A DNA stretch of 55,406 nucleotides from an uncultured Bacilli bacterium (lineage in GTDB: Bacteria > Bacillota_I > Bacilli_A > RF39 > UBA660). The position numbers and the translations under genes were made by a program. This document shows, in pieces, positions 53,692 through 55,406 of the stretch. The stretch is taken from positions 1-55,406 of the forward strand of contig CAKPLX010000002.1 in the NCBI GenBank assembly GCA_934167785.1. Reading direction: 5' to 3'. Every line of letters starts with the position of its first letter. The first letter of the stretch is position 1. Under the pieces are notes generated by a model. The model worked only from the letters and a program-made list of their open reading frames with translations, searched no databases and was not told where the DNA came from.

Positions 53692-55170
53692 TTATTTTCT
53701 ATTTTCTAGAACTTTAAACGTCTTAACAAAACCAGCTAAAGAAATTAAACCAAGAATCCCAAAAATAGCAATTCCATCAAATGTACTTGGATTATCAACT
53801 TTTGTAACACTTTTTTCTGAAGTTTTATAACTAATCAAGTAAGTAGAAAATTTATCTGTTTCAAATGTAACAACACCATTTACTGCATCATATGAAGAAT
53901 CAAGAACATCAATTACTTCTTCCCCATTTAAATCAGTATGACAGCGAATAATTTGAAATTCATAATTAAGTTTATCATTTATAACAATACTACTAACATC
54001 TATTCCAAAAGGAATTTTATTAGAAGTTTCTGTAATAGAAGCAACAGCATTATCTTTATTACTTACTACTACTCCTAAATCTAAAACCTTTCCTACCTCA
54101 AATCCTTCAATCTTATCTTTTGCCTTACGAATTACGGCATCTTTTTCTGTATCGTCAACATCCTTCATAACCGTCTTAATAGAAATATCGGTCAAATCAA
54201 CATTAGCAAGTTCTTCAATTTGATTATTATTAATAATTTTCTTTATTTCTTCATTTAAAGCAGTCTCTTGCTTAGCAAGTAAAGTATTAGAACCAATTCC
54301 TGAAGAAACAGTATTATAATTAATTGAAACATCAATAGTATTTAATGCTGGATACTTAGAATGGTAATCTTTTACAACTTTTCCTGACACAATAACTCTA
54401 GAATCACCTACTCGTCCTTGAGAACTTCCTGTAACCATATCATCAATAACCTGACTATCAACCGTAACTTTTCCCCCTCTAATTACGATACCAGCTCCAC
54501 CTTTATTCGCCACAATCTTAGTTCCAGCTTTAACAGTAAGTGTAGTATCATTAGCATTATATATACCACAAGAAATATAACCAGCACTAGAAATATTACT
54601 AGTTAAAACACCACCGTTAACAACAACCGTATTTCCACCAGCACCTACACTACCATTATCCCCCATAGCACAATTATCTTTCGTCTCAATTATTCCTTTA
54701 TTAAAAGTAACATTAGAGCCTTTAAAATAAACAATTCCCATTTCTTGAGCAATAATTGTACCACCATTAATAGCAACATTGCTACCAGAAGATACAATTC
54801 CATCACTTGCAGCAGAACGAATAATTCCACTCTCTAAAGTAAATTTACTTCCTCCAAACACTTTTACAGGACGATCTTTAGTATGATTAACAATTTCTCC
54901 ATTTCCTTTTGAATCAACAACCGTTAAATTTGCTTTATCCTCTAATGTAACGATCGAAGTTAATACATTTCCATTCAAATCAATAACAATATCCTTACCA
55001 CGAATCGTAATATTATCCGTTATAGCCTGATCAATAATACATTTTCCATCTTCTAAAATACAACTTTCTAACTCCTCACTAGTAGTAATCTTCTTTTCTA
55101 ATGCATTTGCCGAAAAAGGTATCATTAACATCGAAAATAAAAAAATTACTACCTTACAACTTCTTCTCAT
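53692..55170 (-). CDS. Secreted beta-helix-like surface protein with an NPSTFD C-terminal tail
   Basis: A 492-aa exported protein. Signal peptide MRRSCKVVIFLFSMLMIPFSANA with likely cleavage after Ala23. Residues ~45-270 are short beta repeats rich in Gly, Asn and Val (GSKFTLESGIIRSAASDGI, GSNVAINGGTI, NTVVVNGGVLTS), as in pectate-lyase-like right-handed helices. A more polar domain follows (~285-450). The tail is NPSTFDG (from ~460), a 17-residue hydrophobic helix and TFKVLENRK. This resembles a cell-wall sorting signal with an NPxTFD motif instead of LPxTG. Single-gene unit with its own promoter and terminator. Ligand or role unknown. Confidence 0.8.
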   Translation of the reverse strand: MRRSCKVVIFLFSMLMIPFSANALEKKITTSEELESCILEDGKCIIDQAITDNITIRGKDIVIDLNGNVLTSIVTLEDKANLTVVDSKGNGEIVNHTKDRPVKVFGGSKFTLESGIIRSAASDGIVSSGSNVAINGGTIIAQEMGIVYFKGSNVTFNKGIIETKDNCAMGDNGSVGAGGNTVVVNGGVLTSNISSAGYISCGIYNANDTTLTVKAGTKIVANKGGAGIVIRGGKVTVDSQVIDDMVTGSSQGRVGDSRVIVSGKVVKDYHSKYPALNTIDVSINYNTVSSGIGSNTLLAKQETALNEEIKKIINNNQIEELANVDLTDISIKTVMKDVDDTEKDAVIRKAKDKIEGFEVGKVLDLGVVVSNKDNAVASITETSNKIPFGIDVSSIVINDKLNYEFQIIRCHTDLNGEEVIDVLDSSYDAVNGVVTFETDKFSTYLISYKTSEKSVTKVDNPSTFDGIAIFGILGLISLAGFVKTFKVLENRK

Positions 55171-55192
55171 CTTACTCCTCCTCTATGTTAAA

Positions 55193-55221
55193 ATAATAAC
55201 ATATCTTCAGGATTTTGTAAA
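55193..55221 (-). promoter_or_regulatory. Promoter of the beta-helix surface-protein gene
   Basis: Minus strand TTTACA (55216-55221), 17-bp spacer, TATTAT (55193-55198). GAGGAGGAG then precedes the ATG at 55170. Confidence 0.6.
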
Positions 55222-55313
55222 CAACTATTTAACATTTGTCAGGATAAAATCATAAATTGTGCGTTTGAATAAAAAATGATAAAATATCTTTATGAGAAAT
55301 AGAGGTATTTTAT

Positions 55314-55406
55314 CTGAGTAGAAAATCTAATTTATTAAATAATATTGGAGAAAAATTATCCAATATAAATATTAATATTGAAAATATTGATTTAAATGCT
55401 TTAGTT
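55314..55406 (+). CDS. Possible start of a plus-strand gene, cut by the right edge
   Basis: A frame from a possible CTG start at 55314 stays open to the window end (SRKSNLLNNIGEKLSN...). AGAGGT lies seven bases before the CTG, and a promoter-like TTGTGC, 17 bp, TAAAAT lies at about 55257-55285. There is no ATG, GTG or TTG in the visible frame after the preceding in-frame stop. Thirty-one residues are too few to name a family, and it may be chance. Confidence 0.3.
   Translation, partial: MSRKSNLLNNIGEKLSNININIENIDLNALV

Overview
The window is very AT-rich and gene-dense, with almost every gene on the minus strand. Gene order and families (ybeY-dgkA-cdd-era-yqzL-recO, hrcA-grpE-dnaK-dnaJ, addB/addA, a Cse60-like protein, YlbF, MreCD, a glmS ribozyme, CIRCE operators) point to a low-GC Bacillota, most likely a small-genome, gut-type Bacilli lineage. 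The lineage is an inference. TGA is used as a stop codon (rfbD, addA and others), so this is not the Mycoplasma code.

Layout. 1-3554: a cell-surface sugar operon read leftwards (UDP-GlcNAc/undecaprenyl-P transferase, rfbA, rfbD, rfbB, the last cut by the window edge), with its promoter at 3526-3554. 3595-5806: recO, a small yqzL overlapping it, era and cdd. 5807-11246: an accessory block splitting the normally adjacent cdd and dgkA. It holds a 72-aa protein and two tandem paralogous DEAD/DEAH helicases, each with four ~76-aa helicase-associated (HA) repeats. 11247-16393: dgkA, ybeY, a VanZ-like protein, an ABC exporter, a HAD phosphatase, a CutA-like protein and a small membrane-protein gene broken by an in-frame TAA. 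16390-23998: addB and addA separated by two unknown genes, one encoding an HExxH putative metallopeptidase. 24132-32144: pgeF, ung, ylbF-like, miaB, a divergent RNB exoribonuclease, lepA, a DUF1294-like protein and an RluA-type pseudouridine synthase. 32213-34333: two tandem proteins built from 42-residue pentapeptide-like repeats. 34484-36515: plus-strand glmS with its glmS ribozyme and terminator. 36515-39556: a sortase and two membrane proteins with a structured leader. 39584-41794: clpB without its N domain, under a CIRCE operator. 41793-47826: Cse60-like protein, lipoprotein, alaS, two small P-loop kinases, mreD and mreC. 48165-53546: hrcA-grpE-small membrane protein-dnaK-dnaJ behind two CIRCE copies. 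53645-55221: a secreted beta-helix-like wall protein. The right edge holds a possible plus-strand gene start.

How parts fit. HrcA (52465-53460) probably controls its own operon and the distant clpB, because both carry the same CIRCE variant (TTAGCAAT...ATTGCTAA). The sortase at 38767 and the NPSTFD-tailed surface protein at 53692 are a plausible enzyme-substrate pair. The most unusual accessory content is the HA-helicase block, the metallopeptidase inside the addBA operon, and the 42-residue-repeat pair.
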